Shown: positions 24,006 to 32,588 of the stretch, piece by piece
How positions within the stretch are numbered: position 1 is the first letter of the stretch
Layout of the letters: each line of letters opens with the position of its first letter
Assembly (NCBI RefSeq): GCF_001623525.1
Contig: NZ_CP015225.1
Coordinates: 4,290,501-4,354,500 of the forward strand
Direction of reading: 5' to 3'
Origin: Pseudomonas fluorescens
GTDB lineage: Bacteria > Pseudomonadota > Gammaproteobacteria > Pseudomonadales > Pseudomonadaceae
DNA: 64,000 nt
Position numbers and translations under genes: made by a program
The notes under the pieces: model-generated
What the model was told of the DNA's origin: nothing
The model's input: the letters and a program-made list of their open reading frames with translations, nothing else
The model's database searches: none

Positions 24006-24062
24006 GTGGTGGTTTCTATATAGTGTTCAATCTGTGCCCATGATTTTCTGGAGACCGACCTG

Positions 24063-24485
24063 ATGCTGATCCCCTGCCCCCATTGCAACGGGCTCAATCG
24101 CATACCCGCCGAACGCCTGGGCGACCAACCCAAATGCGGGCGCTGCAAAGCCCAGGTGTTATTGAACAAACCGTTCGAACTCAAGCAAGGCGACTACACC
24201 AGCCAGATCAAAGGCGACCTGCCATTGCTGGTGGATGTATGGGCCGATTGGTGTGGGCCGTGCAAGTCCTTCGCCCCGGTGTTCGAACAGGCCGCCGCGC
24301 AACTGACGGGCAAATGCCGCTTGGCCAAGCTCGACAGCGAGGCCAATCAGCAGTTATCGGCACAGTTGGGGATCCGCTCGATTCCCAGCCTGATTCTGTT
24401 CAAGGATGGCCGGGAAGTGGCACGTCAGAGCGGTGCGTTTCCGTTGCCGCAATTGATGAGCTGGTTGCGCAGCCAGGGGATTTGA
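24063..24485 (+). CDS. trxC: Thioredoxin 2 (TrxC)
   Basis: TrxC is a cytoplasmic disulfide reductase induced in oxidative stress. The 140-residue product has the diagnostic N-terminal zinc ribbon (Cys5/Cys8 in CPHC, Cys25/Cys28 in CGRC) and a thioredoxin domain with the active site WADWCGPCKSF (Cys64, Cys67) and the cis-proline loop GIRSIPSLILFKDGREV. Length and layout match the family. It is transcribed away from the ycaC-like terminator and converges with the imide operon, whose last gene ends only 3 bp after the trxC stop. Confidence 0.95.
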   Translation: MLIPCPHCNGLNRIPAERLGDQPKCGRCKAQVLLNKPFELKQGDYTSQIKGDLPLLVDVWADWCGPCKSFAPVFEQAAAQLTGKCRLAKLDSEANQQLSAQLGIRSIPSLILFKDGREVARQSGAFPLPQLMSWLRSQGI

Positions 24486-24488
24486 TGT

Positions 24489-25685
24489 TCATCGGCCTTT
24501 GTTGGCCGCACGCAGAAAATCCCCCCAACGCCGCACCAGGTAGTTGTGCTCGTCCATCACCGAGTTCCACACGGCGATATGGCCCATGCGTTGCTCATAC
24601 GAACCGCCGTCGCGCATTTCGCCGATGTCGATCAAGGGTTCGCCATCGCTGCCTGGCAACACTTCACGGGCCGGTTTGCCGGCGTACCAATAGTCCCATT
24701 CGGCATCGCTCAAATGATCGCGGCTGCGGGGTGGGTTGCTGATGTAATAACCCTGGCGCGCCATGACCGCGCCAGGCCATCCCGAGAGCCACCAATTAAG
24801 GAACGCATAGGCAGCATCCAGCACCGCTCCCCGGGCATGGCGTGACACGGATAGCCCGCCGAACCAGGCGCGATAGCCTTCACGGGGCACGGCGAGGCGG
24901 TACTTGATCCCGGCCCGATGCAGGCGCATGAGGGTCGGTGACCAGAGGCTCTCGATGTCGATGGTCGGGCTGAGCATCAGTTGCGCCGCCTGTTCGTCAT
25001 CTGACCAGAACGCCGCGAAATGGCCTTCGCGCTGTTTGCGCACCAATACGTCGGCCAGGCTGTCGATCTCTTCGATGCTGAGATTGCCGATGTCCTTGAA
25101 CGACGCCAACCCCATGCCCTGTATCGCCAGCGCCGCATCGATGGCGCCAATTGCCGCGTCGCTTTGCAGCGCGGTGCGCCCGCTCCAGGCCGGATCGAGC
25201 AGCCAGCCCCAACTTTCGTTGTCACGGGAAAAACCCGCCGGCAAGCGTTCCGGGCGGTAGGCAAAACTGTCGGCGTTGTGGGTCAACGGCAACATGCTGA
25301 TGTAGTCGCTGACGGTGCTGCCCAGGCTGCCGTCGTGTTGCACGTACAGGCGCTCATTGGGCACGCTGCCGCTGACCGGGCGATCCGCGGCGGACAACCG
25401 GCCGCGCTTGGGCAGGTCATTGATCTCGTGCCACAGCGCGATGCGCCGTGTGTCGATGGGCTGGATCGCGCGTGCTGGCCAGACGAAATCAACGTTGTGA
25501 AACCACTGGTCGTAAAGGTCGTAGCTGTCCGGTTGCATCACCGCAATGCGCTGGGCCTGCTCGACACTGTGGACCTGATAGACCAGGCGAATGCCAAGGT
25601 CCTGTTCGGCGCGAACCCGCAGGGATTCGAGGAGCGTGACGGAGGTGCCAAGCACCCGCAACGTGATGGGCGTGCCGCGGGTCAT
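24489..25685 (-). CDS. Leaderless extracellular-solute-binding-type protein (PotD-like fold)
   Basis: A 398-residue protein resembling type 2 periplasmic binding proteins of spermidine/putrescine or polyol ABC transporters (early strand ITLRVLGTSVTL, later LMLSPTIDIES and AAYAFLNWWLSGWPGAVMARQ). Unlike true binding proteins it has no signal peptide: the N-terminus is MTRGTPITLRVLG, directly at the first strand. No ABC permease or ATPase is nearby. It is the last gene of the eight-gene operon and overlaps the CobW gene by 1 bp (TGATG). It may be a cytoplasmic ligand-binding protein, or use a non-Sec route, or have lost its leader. Function unresolved. Confidence 0.7.
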   Translation of the reverse strand: MTRGTPITLRVLGTSVTLLESLRVRAEQDLGIRLVYQVHSVEQAQRIAVMQPDSYDLYDQWFHNVDFVWPARAIQPIDTRRIALWHEINDLPKRGRLSAADRPVSGSVPNERLYVQHDGSLGSTVSDYISMLPLTHNADSFAYRPERLPAGFSRDNESWGWLLDPAWSGRTALQSDAAIGAIDAALAIQGMGLASFKDIGNLSIEEIDSLADVLVRKQREGHFAAFWSDDEQAAQLMLSPTIDIESLWSPTLMRLHRAGIKYRLAVPREGYRAWFGGLSVSRHARGAVLDAAYAFLNWWLSGWPGAVMARQGYYISNPPRSRDHLSDAEWDYWYAGKPAREVLPGSDGEPLIDIGEMRDGGSYEQRMGHIAVWNSVMDEHNYLVRRWGDFLRAANKGR

Positions 25686-26689
25686 CAGGCGCTCACCTCA
25701 ACCGCCGGTGCGAAGCAACGGGCGAAGACATCGAACGAATGCCGCAACCGCTCCGGATCCAGGCCCCTGACGATAAATACCAACCGCGATTGGCGTTCGG
25801 CACAGGGCCAGTGGGGCAAGTGTACCGGTGCGTGCAGGCAATGCTGCACGCCATGGATGACGACTGGGGCCTGGAGGCTGTTCACGTTGAGCAATCCCTT
25901 GACGCGAAGAATGCGTTCGCCGTGGCATCTTAGCAGCATCGACAACCAGACTCCGAAGCCGATCCAGTCCAGCGGCTGATCGAAGGTCAGGCAGCAAACC
26001 TGTGCCTGGCCATGCTGCGTGACCTGGCCCTGCGGACGATGCAATTGCCAACGGGCCACCTCGACTTCAGGCGTGGCGCCACGCAGACCTTCGCCCAACA
26101 ATAATTGATCGCCACTGAGCACGTCGTGAGTGTCGAGCAGCGGCGCCCCCGGGTTCAGCGCTTGCAGCCGTTGACGCAACGCGCTGACAACCGGCGCAGC
26201 GACCTGATCAGTCTTGCTCAGCAGCAGGCGATCCGCGGCGGCCACCTGGGCCAGCCACTCCGGGTGAATACGCGCCTGCAACTCGGCGTGACAGGCGTCT
26301 ACCAGCGTCACCACCAAGCCAATGTGGAAGCGCCCGCGCAACTGCACGTCGTTGTTGAGTGTCGCCAGGATCGGCGCCGGATCGGCCAGCCCGGTCGTCT
26401 CCAGAATCACCCGTCGAAAAGCCGGGATCTCTCCTCGGTCACGCCGTGCCAGCAGATCGAGCAACGCGTCTTTCAACTCGCCGCGGATGGAACAGCAGAC
26501 GCATCCGCTGGGCAACAACACGGTGTCCGGCGCCACTTCCTGGACCAACAAGTGATCGATGCCGATGTCGCCGAACTCATTGATCAGCAGCGCTGTGTCA
26601 CCGAGGCTTTCGTCTTGCAGCAGACGGTTGAGCAAGGTGGTCTTGCCGCTGCCGAGAAACCCGGTCATGACGTTCAAGGCGATGCTCAT
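25685..26689 (-). CDS. CobW/COG0523-family GTPase, putative metal chaperone
   Basis: A 334-residue P-loop GTPase of the COG0523 group, which hands Zn, Co or Fe to client enzymes. Walker A GFLGSGKTTLLNRLL is at residues about 10-24, followed by NEFGDIGIDH, the metal-binding GCVCCSIRGEL (CxCC) motif near residue 65, ETTGLADPAPIL and the guanine-specificity SKTD. The C-terminal CobW_C domain carries scattered His and Cys (VIHGVQHCLHAPVHLPHWPC). The start at 26689 overlaps the preceding 99-aa gene by 4 bp (ATGA). Placement in an operon with a metal-dependent deacetylase-fold hydrolase suggests that enzyme as the client; this is inference. Confidence 0.88.
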   Translation of the reverse strand: MSIALNVMTGFLGSGKTTLLNRLLQDESLGDTALLINEFGDIGIDHLLVQEVAPDTVLLPSGCVCCSIRGELKDALLDLLARRDRGEIPAFRRVILETTGLADPAPILATLNNDVQLRGRFHIGLVVTLVDACHAELQARIHPEWLAQVAAADRLLLSKTDQVAAPVVSALRQRLQALNPGAPLLDTHDVLSGDQLLLGEGLRGATPEVEVARWQLHRPQGQVTQHGQAQVCCLTFDQPLDWIGFGVWLSMLLRCHGERILRVKGLLNVNSLQAPVVIHGVQHCLHAPVHLPHWPCAERQSRLVFIVRGLDPERLRHSFDVFARCFAPAVEVSA

Positions 26690-26985
26690 GAGCCCTGCTC
26701 CAAAGACTGGAGCAGGGCCGGATCGAGAGGGTCCGCCGCGCGGCCCGACATCGACTCGGCCAGGCTCCACAGCTGGTCGAGCCCACTGGCCAGTTCCTGC
26801 CGCCCGGTGGCGCCCAGCAGCAGATAGGCCGTGCCCTGGAAATCCTCGACCTTGAGCCGTAACGGCGCCAACACACGGTTAATCGCCGAAATCCGCCGCA
26901 ACCGCTCACGACGCCGGGGCAGTTCATCACCCAGCGGATCACTCCAGTGGACGTCCTCGCCCAATAGACCGCACAAGCCACACAT
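26686..26985 (-). CDS. 99-aa protein with N-terminal MCGLCG motif, function unknown
   Basis: A small protein starting MCGLCGLLGEDVHWSDPLGDE and followed by a predicted helical body (RERLRRISAINRVLAPLRLK, LLGATGRQELASGLDQLWSL). The opening CxxC and the general MCG[IL]xG look resemble class II glutamine amidotransferases, where Cys2 is the nucleophile, but 99 residues cannot form that domain. A metal or cofactor site using Cys2 and Cys5 is possible. It has a good AAGGAG site and overlaps the CobW gene by 4 bp, so the two proteins are probably made in step. I do not recognise a described function. Confidence 0.7.
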   Translation of the reverse strand: MCGLCGLLGEDVHWSDPLGDELPRRRERLRRISAINRVLAPLRLKVEDFQGTAYLLLGATGRQELASGLDQLWSLAESMSGRAADPLDPALLQSLEQGS

Positions 26986-26999
26986 GCTTCAGCACTCCT

Positions 27000-27749
27000 T
27001 CATGGCATGACGTCGCCAGCGTTCGGTCCCAGGGTTTGCCCCACGAACAGGTTGCCCCCTGGGTCACTGGCCAGCAGGACGGCGGTGGGCGCCACTTCCG
27101 TGGCCAAGCCGAAGCGTCGCAAAGGCAGTTCGGCGGACTTGGCCTGTTTCCAGCTTTCGCTGATGCCGGCCACCAGCGGTGTTTCGATCGGCCCAGGGGC
27201 GATGGCATTGACCAACACGTTGTCGGCCGCCACTTCCAGGGCCAGTGACTTGGTAAAACCGATCACACCGGCCTTGGCCGCCGCGTAGTGGCTGAGCTCG
27301 GCCCCGCCTTTGATGCCCAATTGCGAGGCGATGTTGATGATCCGCCCCCAGCGCTGCGCCAGCATATGTGGCAAGGCTCGCTGGCTGGCGATGAACACGC
27401 TGGTCAAGTCGACCCGGAGCATGTCGTTCCACATCTCGATACTCAACTCGGTGCAGCGCGCCTGGGTCAGCATGCCGGCGTTGTTGACCAGGATATCGAT
27501 ACCGCCAAAGTGCTCGACGCACGCATCGACCCCAGCCTGGGCCCCTTCGAGCGTGCCGACATCGGCCACGCACTCGTGCACCTCGACCGCCAACGCGCGA
27601 CAGTCATTTGCGGTGGCGGTCAAGCGTTCTGCATCACGATCGGCCAGTACCAGGCGCGCGCCTTGCTCGGCATAGGCTCGCGCGATAGCGGCACCGATGC
27701 CGCTGCCGGCGCCGGTGATCACGGCGCGGCGGTTGAACAGTTGCTGCAT
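27000..27749 (-). CDS. Short-chain dehydrogenase/reductase (first of two)
   Basis: A 249-residue classical SDR, NAD(P)-dependent. It shows the cofactor motif TGAGSGIGAAIA near residue 13, NNAG at about 87, and the catalytic Tyr-x3-Lys in HYAAAKAGV, then AIAPGPIETPL. The aspartate of LVLADRD after the second strand favours NAD over NADP. The ATG at 27749 has a GGAGGG site; an upstream in-frame ATG at 27779 has none. It lies 14 bp before the 99-aa gene and 70 bp after the second SDR in the same operon. The substrate is unknown; a hydroxy- or oxo-acid derived from the amide product is possible. Confidence 0.85.
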   Translation of the reverse strand: MQQLFNRRAVITGAGSGIGAAIARAYAEQGARLVLADRDAERLTATANDCRALAVEVHECVADVGTLEGAQAGVDACVEHFGGIDILVNNAGMLTQARCTELSIEMWNDMLRVDLTSVFIASQRALPHMLAQRWGRIINIASQLGIKGGAELSHYAAAKAGVIGFTKSLALEVAADNVLVNAIAPGPIETPLVAGISESWKQAKSAELPLRRFGLATEVAPTAVLLASDPGGNLFVGQTLGPNAGDVMP

Positions 27750-27819
27750 GGGAGAACCCTCCAGATCCAGGACAAACATGGATTACCATCCATGGAAAAC
27801 AAAACCCGTGACGCCCTCT

Positions 27820-28581
27820 TCAATCCGGCCAACGCACGGTCAGGCCGCCATCAATGATGATGCTTTGGCCCGTCAGGTAGCTGGACTCATCGCCGGTCAG
27901 GAACCGCACCAGCGACGCCACCTCATCGGCCCGGCCGACTCGCCCCAGCGGAATCGCCCGGGCCGCCTTGGCCAGGCCTTCGGGCCCGAGGGAATTTTGA
28001 CTGTCCAAGGACTGCGGCGTCTCGATCAGGCCCGGGATCACCGCATTGCAGCGAATGCCCTGCCCGGCCAACTCCACCGCCAGCGAACGGCATAGGCCCG
28101 GCACACCGGCCTTGGCCGCGGCGTAGTGGGCGTGGTCCTGCCAGCCATATACGCCGCCGGCGATCGAAGAAATCGCCACCAACGCACCGCCCTCGGTCAT
28201 GTAGCGAACGCTGGCGCGGAAGGTGCGCATCACCCCGGTCAGATCGACATCGAGCATGGCGTTCCAGGCCTCGTCGCTCATTTCCAACAGGGGCGCGCGG
28301 CGCAGCAGGCCGGCGTTGGCCACCGCGTAATCAAGACGCCCGAAGGTGCTGAACGCCTGCTCGGCCAGGTTATCCACCGAGCGAGTGTCGGTGACGTCCA
28401 GTGGCAGCATCAGGCATTCGCCACCCAACGCCTCGATCTGTCGGCGGGTGTCTTGTGGGTCGTGAGGGTCCGCTGGCAAGTAGCCTGCGGCCACGGCCAC
28501 ACCGTGGCGGGCATACGCCACGGCAAGGGCCTGGCCGATGCCGCTGGCGGCACCGGTAATCAATGCAACTCTTCGGGTCAT
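27820..28581 (-). CDS. Short-chain dehydrogenase/reductase (second of two)
   Basis: A 253-residue classical SDR with [12 protein letters not shown], a non-acidic residue at the end of strand 2 ([11 protein letters not shown], which suggests NADP or relaxed use), VANAGLL, and the catalytic HYAAAKAGV with [11 protein letters not shown]. It is clearly distinct from the neighbouring SDR, so the pair is not a recent duplication. GGAGGC precedes the ATG at 28581. It is 11 bp downstream of the MFS transporter gene. Two SDRs with different cofactor preferences could epimerise or interconvert a hydroxyl via a ketone; speculative. Confidence 0.85.
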   Translation of the reverse strand: MTRRVALITGAASGIGQALAVAYARHGVAVAAGYLPADPHDPQDTRRQIEALGGECLMLPLDVTDTRSVDNLAEQAFSTFGRLDYAVANAGLLRRAPLLEMSDEAWNAMLDVDLTGVMRTFRASVRYMTEGGALVAISSIAGGVYGWQDHAHYAAAKAGVPGLCRSLAVELAGQGIRCNAVIPGLIETPQSLDSQNSLGPEGLAKAARAIPLGRVGRADEVASLVRFLTGDESSYLTGQSIIIDGGLTVRWPD

Positions 28582-28592
28582 GGGGGGCCTCC

Positions 28593-29933
28593 TTACTTCA
28601 CGGTTTCCGGACGGACATGGCGCGCCGCGAACATCAACGCACCGGAGAGGAAACAAGGCAGCGCGCCGAAGTACAGCGCCGAGGTCTGCCAGTTGCCGCC
28701 CGCCGCCAGCACCTGGGTGGCACCGAACCCCGCCACTACCGCGCCGATCGGCCCCATGGCATGGATAATCGCGCCGCCCGTGGCGCGGATACTGGTGGGG
28801 AAACTCTCGCCGATGAAGAACAGCGCCGCCGAATAGGGCCCGATCAGGAAGAACAGGCCCAGGCTGTAGAGACCGACCACCATCGGCAGGTTGCTCGGAC
28901 CGTAGAGCATGCCGGCAAACGACAGCCCGCCCAGCATCCAGCCCAACGCGATGACATTGCGCCGGCCGATCTTGTCGCCCATCCAGCCATGGCTCAGGTA
29001 ACCGCAGTAGCCCACCAGGTTGGAGAGCACCAGGATGATCAACGAGTTTTCGAAGGAGATATGGTGCACGCTGACGATCACCGTCGTGCCGAGCACGCTG
29101 AACACCTGGATCGCCGCCCAGTTGAGCAGGATCGCCGCGCCGATCACCAGTGTCGCGCGCCGCGACGTGCCGCGAAAGGCCGACGCGAGGCCGGCCTTGC
29201 TGTGTTCCTCATAGTCGACGCCATAGGTGGACGCCACTGCCTGGGCATCGGCGACCGCGCCGCTTTTGCGCAACTGGCCGATACGCTGGTGGATCTGGAA
29301 CTGCGGGCTTTCCTTGAGCTTGCGCGCCATGATCGCAATGACGATGGCCGGGATCGCCGCAAAGATAAAACAGCCCTGCCAGCCGATGGTCGGCAGCAAC
29401 ACGGCGGTCAATCCGGCGGCGATCAGCGCGCCCACCGGCCAGCCACCCTGCACCAGGCTGTAGATGAAGCCACGTCGCTTGGCCAGCCTCGGGTCATCGG
29501 AGGCGGCGTAGAGCTCGCTCAGATAGGTGGCATTGACGGTTTCTTCCGCGTAACCCAACCCGCCGAGAGAACGGATCAGGATCAACGGGGACTTGCCCCA
29601 GGCACCGCCGATGGCCGTCAGCGCCGAACAGATCGCCGCGCCGCTGACGGTGAAGATGATCCCCATGCGCCGGCCCAAGCGGTCCACCAGCGGGCCGATG
29701 GCCAACGCCACCACCGCCGTGCCGACCGCTACCCAGGTGGCGATTTCGGCTTGCTCGACTTCGCTCCAATTGAAGTGCCGGCCGATTTCCGGCAACAACG
29801 TGCCGAACAGAATGAAGTCGTAGACCGCAAACACCCAGGCAAAAAAAGCGATCCAGGTGGCGAAGCGCACCTGGGCCGGAGTCAATTGCTCGGGTTTCCA
29901 ACCAGTCAGGTCGAGTTTGTTGTAGATGGACAT
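28593..29933 (-). CDS. MFS transporter (metabolite:H+ symporter type)
   Basis: A 446-residue, 12-TM major facilitator with the family loop motifs [12 protein letters not shown] between TM2 and TM3 and GDKIGRRN in the second half, and the acid-containing TM1 [21 protein letters not shown] typical of aromatic acid, sialate or carboxylate symporters. A cytoplasmic insertion of about 60 residues joins TM6 and TM7. It sits between the imidase-like gene (27 bp upstream) and an SDR gene (11 bp downstream), so it probably imports the operon's substrate or a related organic acid or amide. Confidence 0.88.
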   Translation of the reverse strand: MSIYNKLDLTGWKPEQLTPAQVRFATWIAFFAWVFAVYDFILFGTLLPEIGRHFNWSEVEQAEIATWVAVGTAVVALAIGPLVDRLGRRMGIIFTVSGAAICSALTAIGGAWGKSPLILIRSLGGLGYAEETVNATYLSELYAASDDPRLAKRRGFIYSLVQGGWPVGALIAAGLTAVLLPTIGWQGCFIFAAIPAIVIAIMARKLKESPQFQIHQRIGQLRKSGAVADAQAVASTYGVDYEEHSKAGLASAFRGTSRRATLVIGAAILLNWAAIQVFSVLGTTVIVSVHHISFENSLIILVLSNLVGYCGYLSHGWMGDKIGRRNVIALGWMLGGLSFAGMLYGPSNLPMVVGLYSLGLFFLIGPYSAALFFIGESFPTSIRATGGAIIHAMGPIGAVVAGFGATQVLAAGGNWQTSALYFGALPCFLSGALMFAARHVRPETVK

Positions 29934-29960
29934 GAGAACACGCCTCGATTAAATGCCGGC

Positions 29961-30842
29961 TCAGCGGCTGCGGGGGTTGCGACGAATGAAGTCATTGGCA
30001 ATTTCATCGAACGTGACGAAGCGCACGCCGGCATGGCCCTGGATGTGTTCGATCAGGCGCTCAAGCATCAGCAGCACCTGGGGACGCCCGGAGACGTCGG
30101 GGTGGATGGTCATGGTGAACACGGCATGCTCGTGTTCGCGATAGACCCAGTCGAACTGATCGCGCCACATCTCCTCAAGGTGCCGTGGGTTGACGAAACC
30201 GTGGCTGTTGGGCGATTTCTTGATGAACATCATTGGCGGCAAATCATCGAGGTACCAATTCGCCGGAATCTCCACCAGATCGGTTTCCTGACCACGCACC
30301 AACGGTTTCATCCAGGTGTCCGGGTGCTGGCTGTAGTCGATCTTGGTCCAGCTGTCGCCGACGCGAACATAGTAGGGGTGGAAGTCGTTGTGCATCAGGC
30401 TGTGGTCGTACTTGATGCCTTTCTTGAGCAGCAGCTCGTTGGTCACTTTGCTGAATTCCCACCAGGGCGCGACATAGCCGGTAGGCCGCTTGCCGGTCAC
30501 CTGGGTAATCAACTCGATGGATTTATCAAGCACCGCTTCTTCCTGTTGCGGGGTCATCGCGATGGGGTTTTCGTGGCTATAGCCGTGCACGCCGATCTCG
30601 TGGCCCGCATCCGCCACGGCTTTCATCTGCTCGGGAAAGGTCTCCAGGGAATGCCCGGGCACAAACCAGGTGGTACGCAGGCCGTAGCGCTCGAACAATT
30701 TGAGCAGCCGCGGCGAGCCGATTTCACCGGCAAACAGGCCGCGGGAAATATCGTCGGGCGAATCTTCACCGCCGTAGGAGCCGAGCCAGCCCGCCACGGC
30801 GTCTACATCGACCCCAAATGCACAAAGAATATCTTTAGCCAT
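29961..30842 (-). CDS. Polysaccharide-deacetylase-fold hydrolase, probable cyclic imidase
   Basis: A 293-residue NodB-fold metal hydrolase. The metal triad is in place: Asp14 in FGVDVD and His86/His90 in [10 protein letters not shown], with a late catalytic-type histidine in MTIHPDVSG. Length, these positions and the opening [20 protein letters not shown] agree with what I recall of the 293-residue cyclic imide hydrolase of Pseudomonas putida and of Helicobacter PgdA. There is no signal peptide, so it acts in the cytoplasm, against a role in cell-wall deacetylation. The imidase reaction opens succinimide- or maleimide-like rings to half-amides, which the amidase encoded 37 bp upstream could then deamidate. 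Family certain; imidase activity is inferred. Confidence 0.85.
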   Translation of the reverse strand: MAKDILCAFGVDVDAVAGWLGSYGGEDSPDDISRGLFAGEIGSPRLLKLFERYGLRTTWFVPGHSLETFPEQMKAVADAGHEIGVHGYSHENPIAMTPQQEEAVLDKSIELITQVTGKRPTGYVAPWWEFSKVTNELLLKKGIKYDHSLMHNDFHPYYVRVGDSWTKIDYSQHPDTWMKPLVRGQETDLVEIPANWYLDDLPPMMFIKKSPNSHGFVNPRHLEEMWRDQFDWVYREHEHAVFTMTIHPDVSGRPQVLLMLERLIEHIQGHAGVRFVTFDEIANDFIRRNPRSR

Positions 30843-30879
30843 GATCGGCCTCCGGTTGTGGTGGTGGTTTAAACATCAA

Positions 30880-32241
30880 TCAGGAATTGGCCAGCGTCGC
30901 CTCGACCGAGCGCGCGACTCGCAGGAGCCGCGCATCCTCGCCTTGGGGCACGCTGAGCAGCAGGCCTGTGGGCAGCCCCTGGCTGTCACGGCCGCTGGGA
31001 AGGTTGACGCTGGGCATGTCGAGCAAACTGCCGGGCATCGTCAGCCTCAGGGTGGCGAGATTGGTGCGGACAAACAGTTCGTCATCGGCTTCCAAAGGCG
31101 CCAGCGGCGGGGCGACGTGGGCCACAGTCGGCGTGATCAGCACCGCGCCGTCGAGTTCTTCGACGAGCTGTCGCTGCAAGGCCGAGCGGGCGTCGTAGAG
31201 TTTGAGCACCTGGCTGGCGGTCATCGGCCGCGCCGCTTCGAGCCGTCGGCGTACCCGCGGGTCGAGTCGTTCGGCATCGGCGCTGTCGAGCAAGGCCTCA
31301 TGCAAGGCGAACGCCTCGGCGGCCCCCAGCCAGCCGTGGTCGCGGATCAGCGCAAGGCTGGCCTGGAAAGCCGGCAATGGCCGAATCTCCACCAGCGCCC
31401 CAGCGGTGCGCAGCGCCTGGACACCGGCCAGCACATTGGCCCGCACCGCGGCCTCGACACTGGCATCCTCCAGCACCGCTTGCTCGACCCAGAAACGCTG
31501 CCCGGCCAGGCTGCGCACCGGTGGCGCTTGTCGTGGGTCGCGCCCCTGAAGCAGTTCGTCGATCATCCAGGCGTCACGCACGCTGCGAGTCAACGGGCCG
31601 ATGCTGTCGATGCTGTGGGCCAGGGGAAATACCCCGTCACGACTGTGACGACGGGAACTGGCGCGAAACCCCACCAGAGCGTTGAAAGCCGCCGGGACGC
31701 GGATCGAACCGGCGGTATCGGTGCCCATGGCGATCGGCACGATGCCCGCCGCGACCGCTACCGCCGAACCGCTGGAGGAGCCGCCGGGGATCCGCGGTTG
31801 TGCATCGCTGAACGGGTTGACCGGCGTGCCGAAGTGCGGGTTGAGGCCGAGCCCTGAATAGGCGAACTCGCTGAGGTTGGTCTTGCCCAGGCAGACCATA
31901 CCGGCCCGGCTGAGCAGGCTGACACTGGCGGCGTCCAACAGCGCGGGCGGTGCATCCCGACGCACCGCCGCTGCCGCGGTGGTGACACTGCCGGCCACGT
32001 CGAACAAGTCCTTCCAAGCCAGCGGCACGCCGTCGAAGCCACTCAACGGTTGCCCGGCACGCCAGCGCGCCGCCGAGGCCTGCGCTTCGCGCCGAGCTCG
32101 GGCTTCGGTCAGCGACACGAACACGTGCTCAGCACGCGAGGCTTGCTCCAGCGCTTGCTCCAGCACTTGGACCGGGTCGGTACGCCCCGAGGCGAAAGCT
32201 TCGGCGAGCGCAATGGCATCCGGCGAGGAAAATGCATTCAT
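30880..32241 (-). CDS. Amidase-signature enzyme, probable half-amidase
   Basis: A 453-residue amidase-signature hydrolase. The catalytic Lys77 is in GVPLAWKDLFDVAG, the cis-serine in IPGGSSSGSAV (residues about 155-157) and the nucleophile Ser179 in GTDTAGSIRVPAAF. These enzymes cleave carboxamides to acid and ammonia. First gene of the minus-strand operon, so it is the promoter-proximal partner of the imidase-like enzyme. The start is not certain: ATGs at 32241 and 32253 are both in frame and neither has a strong ribosome-binding site. A related possibility is a general amidase with a different natural substrate. Confidence 0.88.
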   Translation of the reverse strand: MNAFSSPDAIALAEAFASGRTDPVQVLEQALEQASRAEHVFVSLTEARARREAQASAARWRAGQPLSGFDGVPLAWKDLFDVAGSVTTAAAAVRRDAPPALLDAASVSLLSRAGMVCLGKTNLSEFAYSGLGLNPHFGTPVNPFSDAQPRIPGGSSSGSAVAVAAGIVPIAMGTDTAGSIRVPAAFNALVGFRASSRRHSRDGVFPLAHSIDSIGPLTRSVRDAWMIDELLQGRDPRQAPPVRSLAGQRFWVEQAVLEDASVEAAVRANVLAGVQALRTAGALVEIRPLPAFQASLALIRDHGWLGAAEAFALHEALLDSADAERLDPRVRRRLEAARPMTASQVLKLYDARSALQRQLVEELDGAVLITPTVAHVAPPLAPLEADDELFVRTNLATLRLTMPGSLLDMPSVNLPSGRDSQGLPTGLLLSVPQGEDARLLRVARSVEATLANS

Positions 32242-32588
32242 GGGCAACGGCATCCGATAAAACGTATCAATTATTAAAATGTACATTTATGCGGAGCAGA
32301 TTCCGTGCCAGCTACGCTTGAGCCGGAGATACTCATTGAGTTCCCAGGCTCACCAATGGGCCAAGATAACCGGGTTAGAGCCGCGTCCATGTCTTGGACG
32401 ACCACGCCCCTGGTCAAAACCGAAATGGAATGCTTATCTAATGTATGTTTTAAGAAAAGATACATTTAGGTGCACAAAAGTAACGCTTTGATGGAGCGGG
32501 CCCCACGAAAGGGCGCGCCAATGTGACCCTCAGTGACACAGGACACTGTGAGAGAATCCCGCCATCACCGTCACGCCCAGAGGAATCG
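32242..32588. promoter_or_regulatory. Divergent control region between the amidase operon and its GntR/FCD regulator
   Basis: This 347-bp gap is AT-richer than its flanks and contains no gene. A perfect 10-bp palindrome AATGTACATT (32278-32287) lies just upstream of the amidase start, and an inverted repeat AATGTAT-N13-ATACATT (32440-32466) lies in the regulator-proximal half. Both share the ATGTA/TACAT half-site style used by GntR-family proteins, so they are the best operator candidates for the adjacent regulator. Promoter boxes were not assigned. Confidence 0.55.

Noticed and set aside
28563..30872. A 769-codon open frame antisense to the MFS and imidase genes
   Set aside because: It crosses two well-supported genes on the other strand, is rich in Arg, His, Gln and Asp, and shows no domain. 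Shadow frame.
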